Positions 1 to 6,286 of a stretch of DNA of 7,871 nt are shown here, one piece after another; within the stretch, counting starts at the first letter, position 1, and every line of letters begins with the position of its first letter. Source of the stretch: Pseudomonadota bacterium (GTDB taxonomy: Bacteria; Pseudomonadota; Gammaproteobacteria; Steroidobacterales; Steroidobacteraceae); the NCBI GenBank assembly GCA_021838065.1, contig JAKCEJ010000128.1, positions 1-7,871 on the forward strand, given 5' to 3'. Below the pieces are notes generated by a model. It made no database searches, was not told the origin of the DNA, and was given only the letters and a program-made list of their open reading frames with translations. The position numbers and the translations under genes were made by a program.

Positions 1-493
1 TGGTCCGCATCCGGTGCTGCGACCAGGTGAGCTTGCTCTTGGCGGCGATGGCGGCACCGCTCTTGGTGTTGAAGAAGTACAGATCATCGAGAATGACTTC
101 GTTGAAGTGCCGCGCCGTCAGCGCCGAGATGCGCCGCGCAATCGCGCGATCCTGGGGCAGGGCGTAATCGAGGGTATTGAACTGGCCGTTGCCGCCGGCC
201 ACCGCGACGTGCTGTGCGAGAAAGCAATGCTTCGCGCGCGAGAGGTCGGCGCCGGTGGCGCTGAGGCTGGGACGGCAGCACTCGATGACGACCGCATCGA
301 CGTGCAGCCGGCTACCGATGGTGCGCCAGCTCGAGCGCATCCAGGCCGGATCGCGCGCCATGCGCCGGACCACGCTCACCGGAATGTCGACGGTGACCTT
401 GAAACTGCGGCATGGCGCCGACTCCGCCCGGGCGGCCGTGATCGCGAGCAGCAGCACCAGGACGGTCGCAAGACGCTGCCGGAACGTGAGCAT
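1..493 (-). CDS. Secreted protein of unknown function, possibly a TIM-barrel glycosidase-like protein (3' end outside window)
   Basis: This frame is open from an ATG at 493 to the left edge: 164 codons seen, no stop reached. The N-terminus is a good Sec signal peptide: charged start (MLTFRQR), hydrophobic core at residues 8-21, and an A-R-A site predicting cleavage after residue 23, so the product is probably periplasmic or exported. The mature part has four cysteines (28, 72, 73, 90) and a segment FNEVILDDLYFFNT at 130-143 followed by a K/A-rich stretch and TWSQHR. The Asp-Asp pair after a short hydrophobic strand resembles uncharacterised bacterial proteins thought to be glycoside-hydrolase-like barrels; that link is from memory and weak. 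The start is supported by GGGGGA upstream of the ATG; the other upstream ATG is out of frame. It is divergent from the regulator gene. Signal peptide and codon use make the gene credible; its function is unknown. Confidence 0.72.
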   Translation of the reverse strand, partial: MLTFRQRLATVLVLLLAITAARAESAPCRSFKVTVDIPVSVVRRMARDPAWMRSSWRTIGSRLHVDAVVIECCRPSLSATGADLSRAKHCFLAQHVAVAGGNGQFNTLDYALPQDRAIARRISALTARHFNEVILDDLYFFNTKSGAAIAAKSKLTWSQHRMRT

Positions 494-674
494 CGCGGGT
501 CCCCCGCGCAGTGGACGCGCTCGACATGGTAACGGTATCGTACGGCACGGCGGGCGCGCCCCGTGAAGCGGCGCCCCGGTGAAGGCGGCCGCGGCCGGCG
601 CAGTTGCGCTACAATTTGCGCGAGGGATCCGCGAGCCGTTGCGCCATCCCCATACCTTTGGACCCATCATCCGC
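494..674. other. Divergent intergenic region
   Basis: These 181 bases separate the ATG of the leftward secreted-protein gene from the ATG of the rightward regulator gene, so both promoters should lie here. The only AT-richer island is around 601-616. Facing left, a TACGAT (minus strand, 542-537) could be a -10 for the secreted-protein gene, but its best -35-like match, TTCACG, sits 19 bp away, which is too long. A 6-bp perfect stem with a 3-base loop (494-508) abuts the leftward start codon. I see no operator array, RNA gene or ORF with coding character. Confidence 0.5.
610..615 (+). promoter_or_regulatory. Possible -10 element of the regulator gene
   Basis: TACAAT at 610-615 matches the sigma-70 -10 consensus at five of six positions and sits in an otherwise very GC-rich stretch. 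Transcription would begin near 622, upstream of the ATG at 675 but downstream of the GTG at 579, which supports the shorter protein. No convincing -35 hexamer is present 16-18 bp upstream, so the promoter is weak, activator-dependent or not real. Confidence 0.35.
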
Positions 675-3227
675 ATGCACGGTATTGCGCGAGGCGCGAC
701 CTGCCTCGAGTTCGGCCGCTTTCGGCTCCTGACCCGCCAGCGCGAGCTGCGCATCGGCGATAAGCCCGTCGCGCTCGGGTCGCGCGCGTTCGACGTCCTG
801 CTGGTGCTGATCGAGGCCGGCGGCGATCTGGTGACCAAGGAGGAGCTGCTGGCGCGCGCCTGGCCGGGCATCGTCGTCGAGGAAAGCAACATCCAGGTGC
901 AGATCTCGGCGCTGCGCAAGGCGCTCGGCAAGGAACGCAATCTCATACTGACCGTGCCGCTGCGCGGCTACCGGTTCACCGGCGAGGTGCGGGTGGTGCA
1001 CGAGCCCGGCGCGGCGGCGCCCGAGGCAGAGGCGCGCCCGCCGCCGACCAATCTGCCGGCGGCGATGTCGGATTTCATCGGGCGCGAGGCCGAGCTCTCC
1101 ACGGTGCGCGAGCTGCTGCGGCACAACCGGCTGGTGACGCTGGTCGGGACCGGCGGCATCGGCAAGACCCGACTCGCCCTGGAGGCCGCCCGCGCCGCCC
1201 TCGGAGAGTTCCCCGACGGGGTGTGGCTCGCCGAGCTCGCGCCGCTCACCGATCCGGATCTGGTCCCGAGCGCCATGCACGCGGCGCTCGGCCTGCAAAG
1301 CGGCGCGGCGCGCTGGACCAGCGAGCGTCTCGCCGCGGCACTGCGCGAGCGCAGACTGCTGCTGGTGCTCGATAACTGCGAGCATCTCATCGGCGCGGCG
1401 GCGCGCGAGGCCGAGACGCTGCTCAGCGCAGCGCCGCAGGTGCGCATTCTGGCCACGAGCCAGGAGCCGCTCGGCATCGAGGGCGAGTGCACGCTGCGGC
1501 TGCGGCCGCTGGAGTTTCCGGCCGAGAACGTCACAGAGCTGGCGAGCGCCGAGCGGCACGACGCCGTGCGGCTGTTCGTGGCGCGGGCCCGCGCCGCTGA
1601 CCCGCAGTTCGCGCTGAATGAGCGCAACGCGCCCACGGTGGCCATGATCTGCCGGCGTCTCGACGGCATTCCGCTCGCCATCGAGCTGGCGGCCGCCCGC
1701 TCCGCCGCGCTCGGCATCGATGGTCTGGCGCAGCGGCTCGATCTGCGCTTTCACGTGCTCACCGGCGGCCGCCGCACCGCACTGCCGCGCCATCAGACCC
1801 TGCGAGCCACGCTCGACTGGAGCCATCGGTTGCTCGCGGAGCCGGATCAGATCGTGCTGCGCCGCCTGGCGGTGTTCGCCGGCAGCTTCACCCTGGAGGC
1901 CGCCGGCCAGGTGGTGGCCGACGCGGCCCTGCCGGAGTGGGAGGTGGTCGGGCGCATCGCCGAGCTGGTGGACAAGTCGCTGGTGATCGCCGATTCCACG
2001 GGCCGGGAGCGCCGCTACCGGCTGCTCGAAACCACCCACGCCTACGCGATGGAGAAGCTCGCCGACAGCGGTGAGTTCGGACCACTCGCGCGCCTGCACG
2101 CGCGGTATTCCCGCGACAAGCTGGACCAGGCGCTTGGCGTCTGGGAGCACACGCCCTCAGACGAGTGGCTGGACAGACTCGGTCCCGAAATCGACAACGT
2201 GCGCGTGGCGCTCGATTGGGCGTTCGGCGCCGACGGCGATCCGGCGACCGGGCTCGAGCTGGCGGCTTCCTCATATCTGCTGTGGTATCTGCTGTCGCTG
2301 ATGCCCGAAGGGCGGGCGCGGCTCGAGCGCGCCACTGCGGCGCTCGGCCCCGAGACGCCGAAAGGCCTCGAGGCGCGCCTCTGGTACGGCTACGGCTTTC
2401 TCTCCACCGGCGCGCCGCGTGGACGCGCCGTCCCGGCGCTGCGCCGCGCGGTCGCGCTGCTGCGCGAGGCGGGCGAGCCGCTCGATCTGGCCCGGGCGCT
2501 TGCTTTCTACGGGCTGAATCTGGCGCGCACCGGGGCGCTTGCCGAGGGCCTCGCGGCGCTCGAGGAGGGCCGGGCGCTGCTGTCCCCAAGCGCGCAGCCC
2601 AAGAGCTATGCGCTGTGCCTGACCAACCTGGCCATTGCCCGCACGGTGGCGGGGGAGTATGAGGAGGCCTGCGCGCGGCTCGATGAGGCCCTCGCGGTCG
2701 GTCGGCGCTCGCACGCCGATTTCTGGGCCTGGCGCGCGCTCATCTACCGGGCCGAGGTGCAGTTCGCCGCAGGGCGCGTGGATGAGGCCATCGCCGGGGC
2801 GCGCGAGGTGGTTGCGCTCGCCCGCGCGAGGCGGCGCACTGGGCTGCTCGGGCACGCGCTGTGCAATCTCGCCGGCTATCTGATCGCGCACGATGAGTTC
2901 GAGGCGGCCGATGCGGCGCTGCGCGAGGGCCTGCCGCTCGCCGAGGAGAGCGAGCTCGACACGGCCCTGATCGCCGGCGGCATGCAGCATCTGGCGACCA
3001 TCGCGGCGCGCGAGCTGCGCTTCGAGCGCGCCGCGCAGTTCATCGGCTACGCGCACGCATTCTTCTCCTCGGAATTCGCCGGGCGTAGCCCGGCCAAAGT
3101 CATGATCGAGGCGGGCATCCTCGAGCAGCTGCGCGCCGCGCTCCCCGGGGAGCGCCTGACGACGCTCATGGAGACCGGCGCGCATTGGAGCGAGGACGAG
3201 GCCCTGGCCGCGGCGCTCGAAACGTGA
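675..3227 (+). CDS. Winged-helix transcriptional regulator with STAND-type ATPase and TPR-like C-terminus
   Basis: An 850-residue cytoplasmic regulator. Residues about 10-106 form an OmpR/PhoB-type winged helix (Trans_reg_C): the probable recognition helix is in EESNIQVQISALRKAL (69-84) and the wing ends in LRGYRFTGEV. After a Pro/Ala-rich linker, FIGREAEL opens an NB-ARC/STAND ATPase: Walker A GTGGIGKT (158-165), Walker B LLLVLDN (228-234), sensor-like ILATSQEPLG (258-267) and GIPLAIEL (331-338). The rest is Ala/Leu-rich helical repeats typical of TPR sensor regions. There is no receiver domain, so control is probably by ligand or protein binding and nucleotide exchange rather than phosphorelay. 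I chose ATG 675 because the winged helix begins soon after it and a -10-like element lies at 610; a GTG at 579 would add 32 residues without domain character. Neither start has a good Shine-Dalgarno sequence. The gene lies just upstream of the cyo operon and its repeat array, making it a candidate cyo regulator, which is inference. Confidence 0.9.
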   Translation: MHGIARGATCLEFGRFRLLTRQRELRIGDKPVALGSRAFDVLLVLIEAGGDLVTKEELLARAWPGIVVEESNIQVQISALRKALGKERNLILTVPLRGYRFTGEVRVVHEPGAAAPEAEARPPPTNLPAAMSDFIGREAELSTVRELLRHNRLVTLVGTGGIGKTRLALEAARAALGEFPDGVWLAELAPLTDPDLVPSAMHAALGLQSGAARWTSERLAAALRERRLLLVLDNCEHLIGAAAREAETLLSAAPQVRILATSQEPLGIEGECTLRLRPLEFPAENVTELASAERHDAVRLFVARARAADPQFALNERNAPTVAMICRRLDGIPLAIELAAARSAALGIDGLAQRLDLRFHVLTGGRRTALPRHQTLRATLDWSHRLLAEPDQIVLRRLAVFAGSFTLEAAGQVVADAALPEWEVVGRIAELVDKSLVIADSTGRERRYRLLETTHAYAMEKLADSGEFGPLARLHARYSRDKLDQALGVWEHTPSDEWLDRLGPEIDNVRVALDWAFGADGDPATGLELAASSYLLWYLLSLMPEGRARLERATAALGPETPKGLEARLWYGYGFLSTGAPRGRAVPALRRAVALLREAGEPLDLARALAFYGLNLARTGALAEGLAALEEGRALLSPSAQPKSYALCLTNLAIARTVAGEYEEACARLDEALAVGRRSHADFWAWRALIYRAEVQFAAGRVDEAIAGAREVVALARARRRTGLLGHALCNLAGYLIAHDEFEAADAALREGLPLAEESELDTALIAGGMQHLATIAARELRFERAAQFIGYAHAFFSSEFAGRSPAKVMIEAGILEQLRAALPGERLTTLMETGAHWSEDEALAAALET

Positions 3228-3292
3228 GCCGGGGCACGTCCGCCGCCGCCTCAAACGCTCGTTGAGTGCATCCGCAAGCCGTGCGCGCAAGA

Positions 3293-3329
3293 ATTAAGAA
3301 AGATTAAGCGCAATTCAGGGGAGGCTAAG
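3293..3329 (+). promoter_or_regulatory. TTAAG-type direct-repeat array, candidate operator for a PhoB/OmpR-family winged helix
   Basis: Four half-site-like hexamers lie on one strand: ATTAAG at 3293, ATTAAG at 3303, ATTCAG at 3313 and GCTAAG at 3324. Steps are 10, 10 and 11 bp, about one helical turn each. The first two give TTAAG-N5-TTAAG, the architecture known for PmrA/QseB-type response regulators. PhoB-family winged helices typically bind such head-to-tail sites as dimers. The array lies 65-101 bp before the cyoA ATG and directly after a gene encoding this kind of DNA-binding domain. The repeats are seen; the binding protein is inferred. A simple AT-rich UP-like element is the alternative. 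Confidence 0.5.
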
Positions 3330-3339
3330 GATTTGCCGC

Positions 3340-3346
3340 AGGGGGA
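3340..3346 (+). promoter_or_regulatory. Ribosome binding site of the cyoA leader ORF
   Basis: AGGGGGA at 3340-3346 is separated by six bases from the ATG at 3353. It is the best Shine-Dalgarno match correctly spaced from an ATG in the cyoA 5' region. The cyoA ATG at 3394 is preceded by a C-rich stretch (GTCCGTCCCCAA) with no such site. Most of this element is also the left arm of the hairpin at 3342-3391, so pairing would hide it. Confidence 0.5.
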
Positions 3347-3391
3347 CGGACCATGCTCATGCGGTTTGAAGCATGGCTGGTGTCCGTCCCC
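3342..3391 (+). promoter_or_regulatory. Long interrupted hairpin over the cyoA leader
   Basis: GGGGACGGA (3342-3350) pairs perfectly with TCCGTCCCC (3383-3391), and CCATGCT (3351-3357) pairs perfectly with AGCATGG (3370-3376). This gives a 16-bp stem with a 6-base bulge on the 3' side (3377-3382) and a 12-base loop (3358-3369). It ends two bases before the cyoA ATG at 3394. No T-run follows, so it is unlikely to be a terminator. The fold would bury the leader's Shine-Dalgarno sequence and start codon, as expected of a translational control element. Confidence 0.5.
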
Positions 3392-3397
3392 AAATGA
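3353..3397 (+). CDS. Putative 14-residue leader peptide coupled to cyoA
   Basis: The ORF ATG...TGA encodes MLMRFEAWLVSVPK. It has a good Shine-Dalgarno sequence (AGGGGGA, six bases upstream), and its stop overlaps the cyoA start as ATGA (ATG 3394-3396, TGA 3395-3397). Such overlaps are a known arrangement for translational coupling, and cyoA has no Shine-Dalgarno sequence of its own here. The peptide has no run of one amino acid that would suggest classical attenuation. A second in-frame ATG (3359) would give 12 residues. A chance ORF is possible at this length; spacing, overlap and the missing cyoA site together favour a real leader. Confidence 0.45.
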   Translation: MLMRFEAWLVSVPK

Positions 3398-4308
3398 AGC
3401 GCAACCTCTGGTCTCGATTCCGTCGATTCCTGCCGCTGCCGGCAACATTGCTGCTGGCCGGCTGCCACATGGCCCTGCTCGACCCGGCGGGCCCGATCGG
3501 CGCCGCGGAGCGCTCGGTCCTCTTCACGGCCACGGGGCTGATGCTGCTGGTGGTCGTGCCGGTGATCGTGCTGGCGATCGTCATCCCCTGGCGCTACCGG
3601 GCCTCGAACACCAAGGCCGAGTATCAGCCCGAGTGGTCGCACTCGAACAAGATCGAGGCGGTGATGTGGTCGATCCCCATCGCGATCGTCACCGTTCTGG
3701 CGGTCATCTGCTGGCGCACCTCGCACGAGCTCGACCCGTTCCGGCCCATCCCCTCCACGCACAAGCCGGTACGCATCGAAGCGGTGGCGATGGACTGGAA
3801 GTGGCTGTTCATCTATCCGGGGCACAACATCGCCACGGTCAACGAGATCGCGCTGCCGGTGGGCGTGCCCGTCGTGTTCCACATCACCTCGGCCACGGTG
3901 ATGAACTCGTTCTTCATTCCCCGGCTCGGCAGCCAGATTTACGCCATGGCGAAGATGCAGACGGCCGACAATCTGGTGGCCAGCGTCCCGGGCACCTACC
4001 GGGGCATTTCGGCCAACTTCAGCGGCGGTGGCTTCTCGGGCATGACCTTCAAGGTCAAGGCCATGTCCGAGAGCGATTACCAGCAGTGGCTCGCCAAGGT
4101 CGGATCGTCCACCCGCAAGCTTGACGCCAAGGAGTACCTGGCGCTCGACAAACCGAGCTCGAATGTGCCGGTGACCTACTACGGGCACGTGAATCCGGAT
4201 CTGTTCGGGCAGATTCTCATGGGCAAGCTCGCGGCCGGCCGCGCAGAGGTGCTGGCGGCGAACACCGTCACCTCGGGTGCGAAGACCGGTGCCCTGAGGA
4301 GAGATTGA
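3394..4308 (+). CDS. cyoA: Cytochrome bo3-type ubiquinol oxidase subunit II
   Basis: Subunit II of the heme-copper quinol oxidase, an inner-membrane lipoprotein with a periplasmic cupredoxin-fold domain. From ATG 3394 the 304-residue product begins MKRNLWSRFRRF and has a lipobox LLAGC with the lipidated Cys at 24. Two membrane segments follow (about 41-64 and 87-107), then WSHSNKIEAV before the second and DWKWLFIYP after it. The block MNSFFIPRLGSQIYAMAKMQ (170-189) and GISANFSGGGFSGMTFK are diagnostic of quinol oxidases. The Cys/His ligands of a CuA centre are absent, so this is not a cytochrome c oxidase subunit. E. coli CyoA is about 315 residues. An in-frame ATG at 3373 would add seven residues, but it lies inside the hairpin arm and puts extra sequence before a normal signal peptide, so I prefer 3394. 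It is first in the operon, one base before cyoB. Confidence 0.95.
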   Translation: MKRNLWSRFRRFLPLPATLLLAGCHMALLDPAGPIGAAERSVLFTATGLMLLVVVPVIVLAIVIPWRYRASNTKAEYQPEWSHSNKIEAVMWSIPIAIVTVLAVICWRTSHELDPFRPIPSTHKPVRIEAVAMDWKWLFIYPGHNIATVNEIALPVGVPVVFHITSATVMNSFFIPRLGSQIYAMAKMQTADNLVASVPGTYRGISANFSGGGFSGMTFKVKAMSESDYQQWLAKVGSSTRKLDAKEYLALDKPSSNVPVTYYGHVNPDLFGQILMGKLAAGRAEVLAANTVTSGAKTGALRRD

Positions 4309-4309
4309 A

Positions 4310-6283
4310 ATGTTCGGCAAGCTGACGCTGAGCGCCATTCCCTACACCAACCCGATCATCATGGGCGGGGTGGCCTTCATGGTCATCTGCGCGCTCGTCA
4401 TCCTCGGGGCGATCACCTACTTCGGCAAATGGAAATATCTGTGGACCGAGTGGCTGACCTCGGTGGACCACAAGAAGATCGGGATCATGTACCTGATCCT
4501 GGCGACGATCATGCTGCTGCGCGGCTTTGCGGATGCCATCATGATGCGCGCGCAGCAGGCGCTCGCCTACGGCAGCAACATGGGCTACCTGCCGCCGGGA
4601 CACTTCGACCAGGTGTTCAGCGCCCACGGCACCATCATGATCTTCTTCATGGCGATGCCGTTCATCATCGGGCTGATGAACTGCATCCTGCCGCTGCAGC
4701 TCGGCGCGCGCGATGTCGCCTTCCCGCTGATGAACAACCTCAGCTTCTGGCTGACCGCCGCCGGCGCGGTCCTGGTGAACCTCTCGCTCGCGGTCGGCAA
4801 TTTTTCGCACGCCGGATGGCTCGGCTTCGCGCCGCTTTCCGAGCTGCACTACAGTCCGGGCGTGGGCGTGGACTATTGGATTTGGGCGCTGCAGATATCC
4901 GGTATCGGCACGACGCTGACCGGCGTCAACTTCATCGCCACCATCCTCAAGATGCGCGCGCCGGGCATGACGCTCATGCGCATGCCGATATTCGCCTGGG
5001 CGTCGCTGTGCACGAACATCCTGATCGTCGCGGCCTTCCCGCTGCTCACCGTGACGCTCGGCCTGCTGACGATGGATCGCTACCTGGGCATGCATTTCTT
5101 CACCAACTCGCTCGGCGGCGATCCGATGATGTACATCAACCTCATCTGGATCTGGGGGCACCCGGAGGTGTACATCCTCATGCTGCCCGTGTTCGGCGTG
5201 TACTCGGAGGTCGTGCCGACGTTCTCCGGCAAGCGCCTGTTCGGCTACGCCTCGATGGTCTACGCGACCATGGCCATCGCGCTGCTGTCGCTCATCGTGT
5301 GGCTGCACCACTTCTTCACCATGGGCAACGGCGCCAACGTGAACACGTTCTTCGGCATCACCACCATGATCATCGCGGTGCCGACGGGCGTGAAGATCTT
5401 CAATTGGCTGCTCACCATGTACCGCGGCCGGGTGCGCTTCGAGACGCCGATGCTCTGGACGATCGGCTTCCTCATCACCTTCACCATCGGCGGCATGAGC
5501 GGCGTGCTGCTCGCCGAGCCGCCGGCGGACTTCGTGCTGCACAACAGCCTGTTCCTGGTCGCGCACTTTCACAACGTTATCATCGGCGGCGTGGTGTTCG
5601 GGGTATTCGCTGGGATCACCTACTGGGCCCCGAAGATCTTCGGTTTCCGCCTCAACGAGCGGCTCGGCCGCGCGGCGTTCTGGTGCTGGTTCATCGGCTT
5701 TTACGTCGCGTTCATGCCGCTCTACGCGCTCGGGCTGATGGGCGCAACGCGCCGCATGGATCACTACGACGTGGCGGCGTGGCAGCCGCTGTTCATCATC
5801 GCGGCGGTCGGCGCGGCCATCATCTTCGCCGGCGTCATCCTGCAGGTGGCGCAGGTGGTGGTGAGCATTCGCCAGCGCGAGCAGACGCGCGATCTGACCG
5901 GCGACCCGTGGAACGGCCGCACGCTCGAGTGGTCGATTCCCTCGCCGGCGCCCGCGTACAACTTCGCGCGTATCCCGGTGGTGCGTGAGCGCGACGCGTT
6001 CTGGGACATGAAGCAGCGCGGCGTCGACCTCAAGAGCTCGACTTTCGTGCCGATTCACATGCCGCGCAACAAGGCCGCCGGCTTCATCGTCGCGAGCTTC
6101 GCGTTCGTGGTGGCGTTCGCATTGATTTGGCACATCTGGTGGCTCGCGATCGGCGGGCTCGCCGGTGTGATCGGAACTCTGATCCGTCATGCCTTCGATG
6201 ACGACCGTGATTATCACCTCGGCGCCGATGAGGTCCGCCGGGTTGAAGGTCTGCATGGACGTGTCCAAGCGAGGAGCGTGTAA
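4310..6283 (+). CDS. cyoB: Cytochrome bo3-type ubiquinol oxidase subunit I
   Basis: Catalytic subunit, 657 residues, polytopic (about 15 membrane helices), carrying heme b, the heme o3-CuB centre and the proton channels. Every key residue keeps its E. coli number: R71, D75, H98 and Q101 of the quinol site; H106 and H421 for low-spin heme; D135 of the D-channel; H284, E286 and Y288 in WGHPEVY; H333 and H334 for CuB; K362 of the K-channel; and H419 for the high-spin heme in LFLVAHFHN. The protein should therefore be active and proton pumping. The start is supported by AGGAGAG just upstream, overlapping the end of cyoA. The stop is three bases before cyoC, in the same operon. The hydrophilic C-terminal tail is somewhat divergent and arginine-rich. 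The unbroken opposite-strand frame here is a codon-bias shadow. Confidence 0.98.
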   Translation: MFGKLTLSAIPYTNPIIMGGVAFMVICALVILGAITYFGKWKYLWTEWLTSVDHKKIGIMYLILATIMLLRGFADAIMMRAQQALAYGSNMGYLPPGHFDQVFSAHGTIMIFFMAMPFIIGLMNCILPLQLGARDVAFPLMNNLSFWLTAAGAVLVNLSLAVGNFSHAGWLGFAPLSELHYSPGVGVDYWIWALQISGIGTTLTGVNFIATILKMRAPGMTLMRMPIFAWASLCTNILIVAAFPLLTVTLGLLTMDRYLGMHFFTNSLGGDPMMYINLIWIWGHPEVYILMLPVFGVYSEVVPTFSGKRLFGYASMVYATMAIALLSLIVWLHHFFTMGNGANVNTFFGITTMIIAVPTGVKIFNWLLTMYRGRVRFETPMLWTIGFLITFTIGGMSGVLLAEPPADFVLHNSLFLVAHFHNVIIGGVVFGVFAGITYWAPKIFGFRLNERLGRAAFWCWFIGFYVAFMPLYALGLMGATRRMDHYDVAAWQPLFIIAAVGAAIIFAGVILQVAQVVVSIRQREQTRDLTGDPWNGRTLEWSIPSPAPAYNFARIPVVRERDAFWDMKQRGVDLKSSTFVPIHMPRNKAAGFIVASFAFVVAFALIWHIWWLAIGGLAGVIGTLIRHAFDDDRDYHLGADEVRRVEGLHGRVQARSV

Positions 6284-6286
6284 ACC

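Larger units (their letters stand above)
3228..3393 (+). other. Control region between regulator gene and cyoA
   Basis: These 166 bases contain, in order: a small imperfect inverted repeat (CTCAA at 3250-3254 with TTGAG at 3262-3266) that lacks a T-run and is not a convincing terminator; a direct-repeat array at 3293-3329; a Shine-Dalgarno sequence and 14-codon leader ORF starting at 3353; and a long interrupted hairpin at 3342-3391. No intrinsic terminator is seen for the regulator gene, so read-through into cyo is possible. No clear sigma-70 promoter is visible; the best -10-like string, AAGGAT at 3328-3333, is poor and would need an activator. Confidence 0.6.

Noticed and set aside
14..566. 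Plus-strand frames opposite the secreted-protein gene
   Set aside because: The minus-strand frame has a signal peptide and coherent hydrophobic pattern; the plus-strand products are low-complexity Arg/Ala-rich.
579..674. GTG 579 as start of the regulator
   Set aside because: The added 32 residues show no domain character, no Shine-Dalgarno sequence precedes the GTG, and the only -10-like element (610-615) lies downstream of it. It cannot be fully excluded.
609..2150. Long minus-strand frame opposite the regulator gene (513 codons)
   Set aside because: The plus strand encodes clear winged-helix and Walker motifs here; the antisense product is Arg/Gln/Ala-rich without recognisable motifs.
2271..3290. 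Minus-strand frame opposite the regulator's C-terminal half (339 codons)
   Set aside because: Same codon-bias effect; no motif and no supporting ribosome binding site.
3342..3391. Hairpin as the intrinsic terminator of the regulator gene
   Set aside because: It is 115 bases past the stop, has a long bulge and loop, and is followed by CAAATG-type sequence with no T-run.
3333..4124. Plus-strand frame beginning with TTG 3333 behind a GGGGAGG sequence
   Set aside because: It overlaps cyoA in another frame and encodes a His/Arg/Gly-rich product with no family character. The GGGGAGG is too far from any cyoA start to serve it directly.
3394..4308. Reading cyoA as a cytochrome c oxidase subunit II (coxB)
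   Set aside because: The CuA Cys/His ligands are missing and the quinol-oxidase blocks MNSFFIPRLGSQIYAM and FSGMTFK are present, with CyoB-type quinol-site residues in the next gene.
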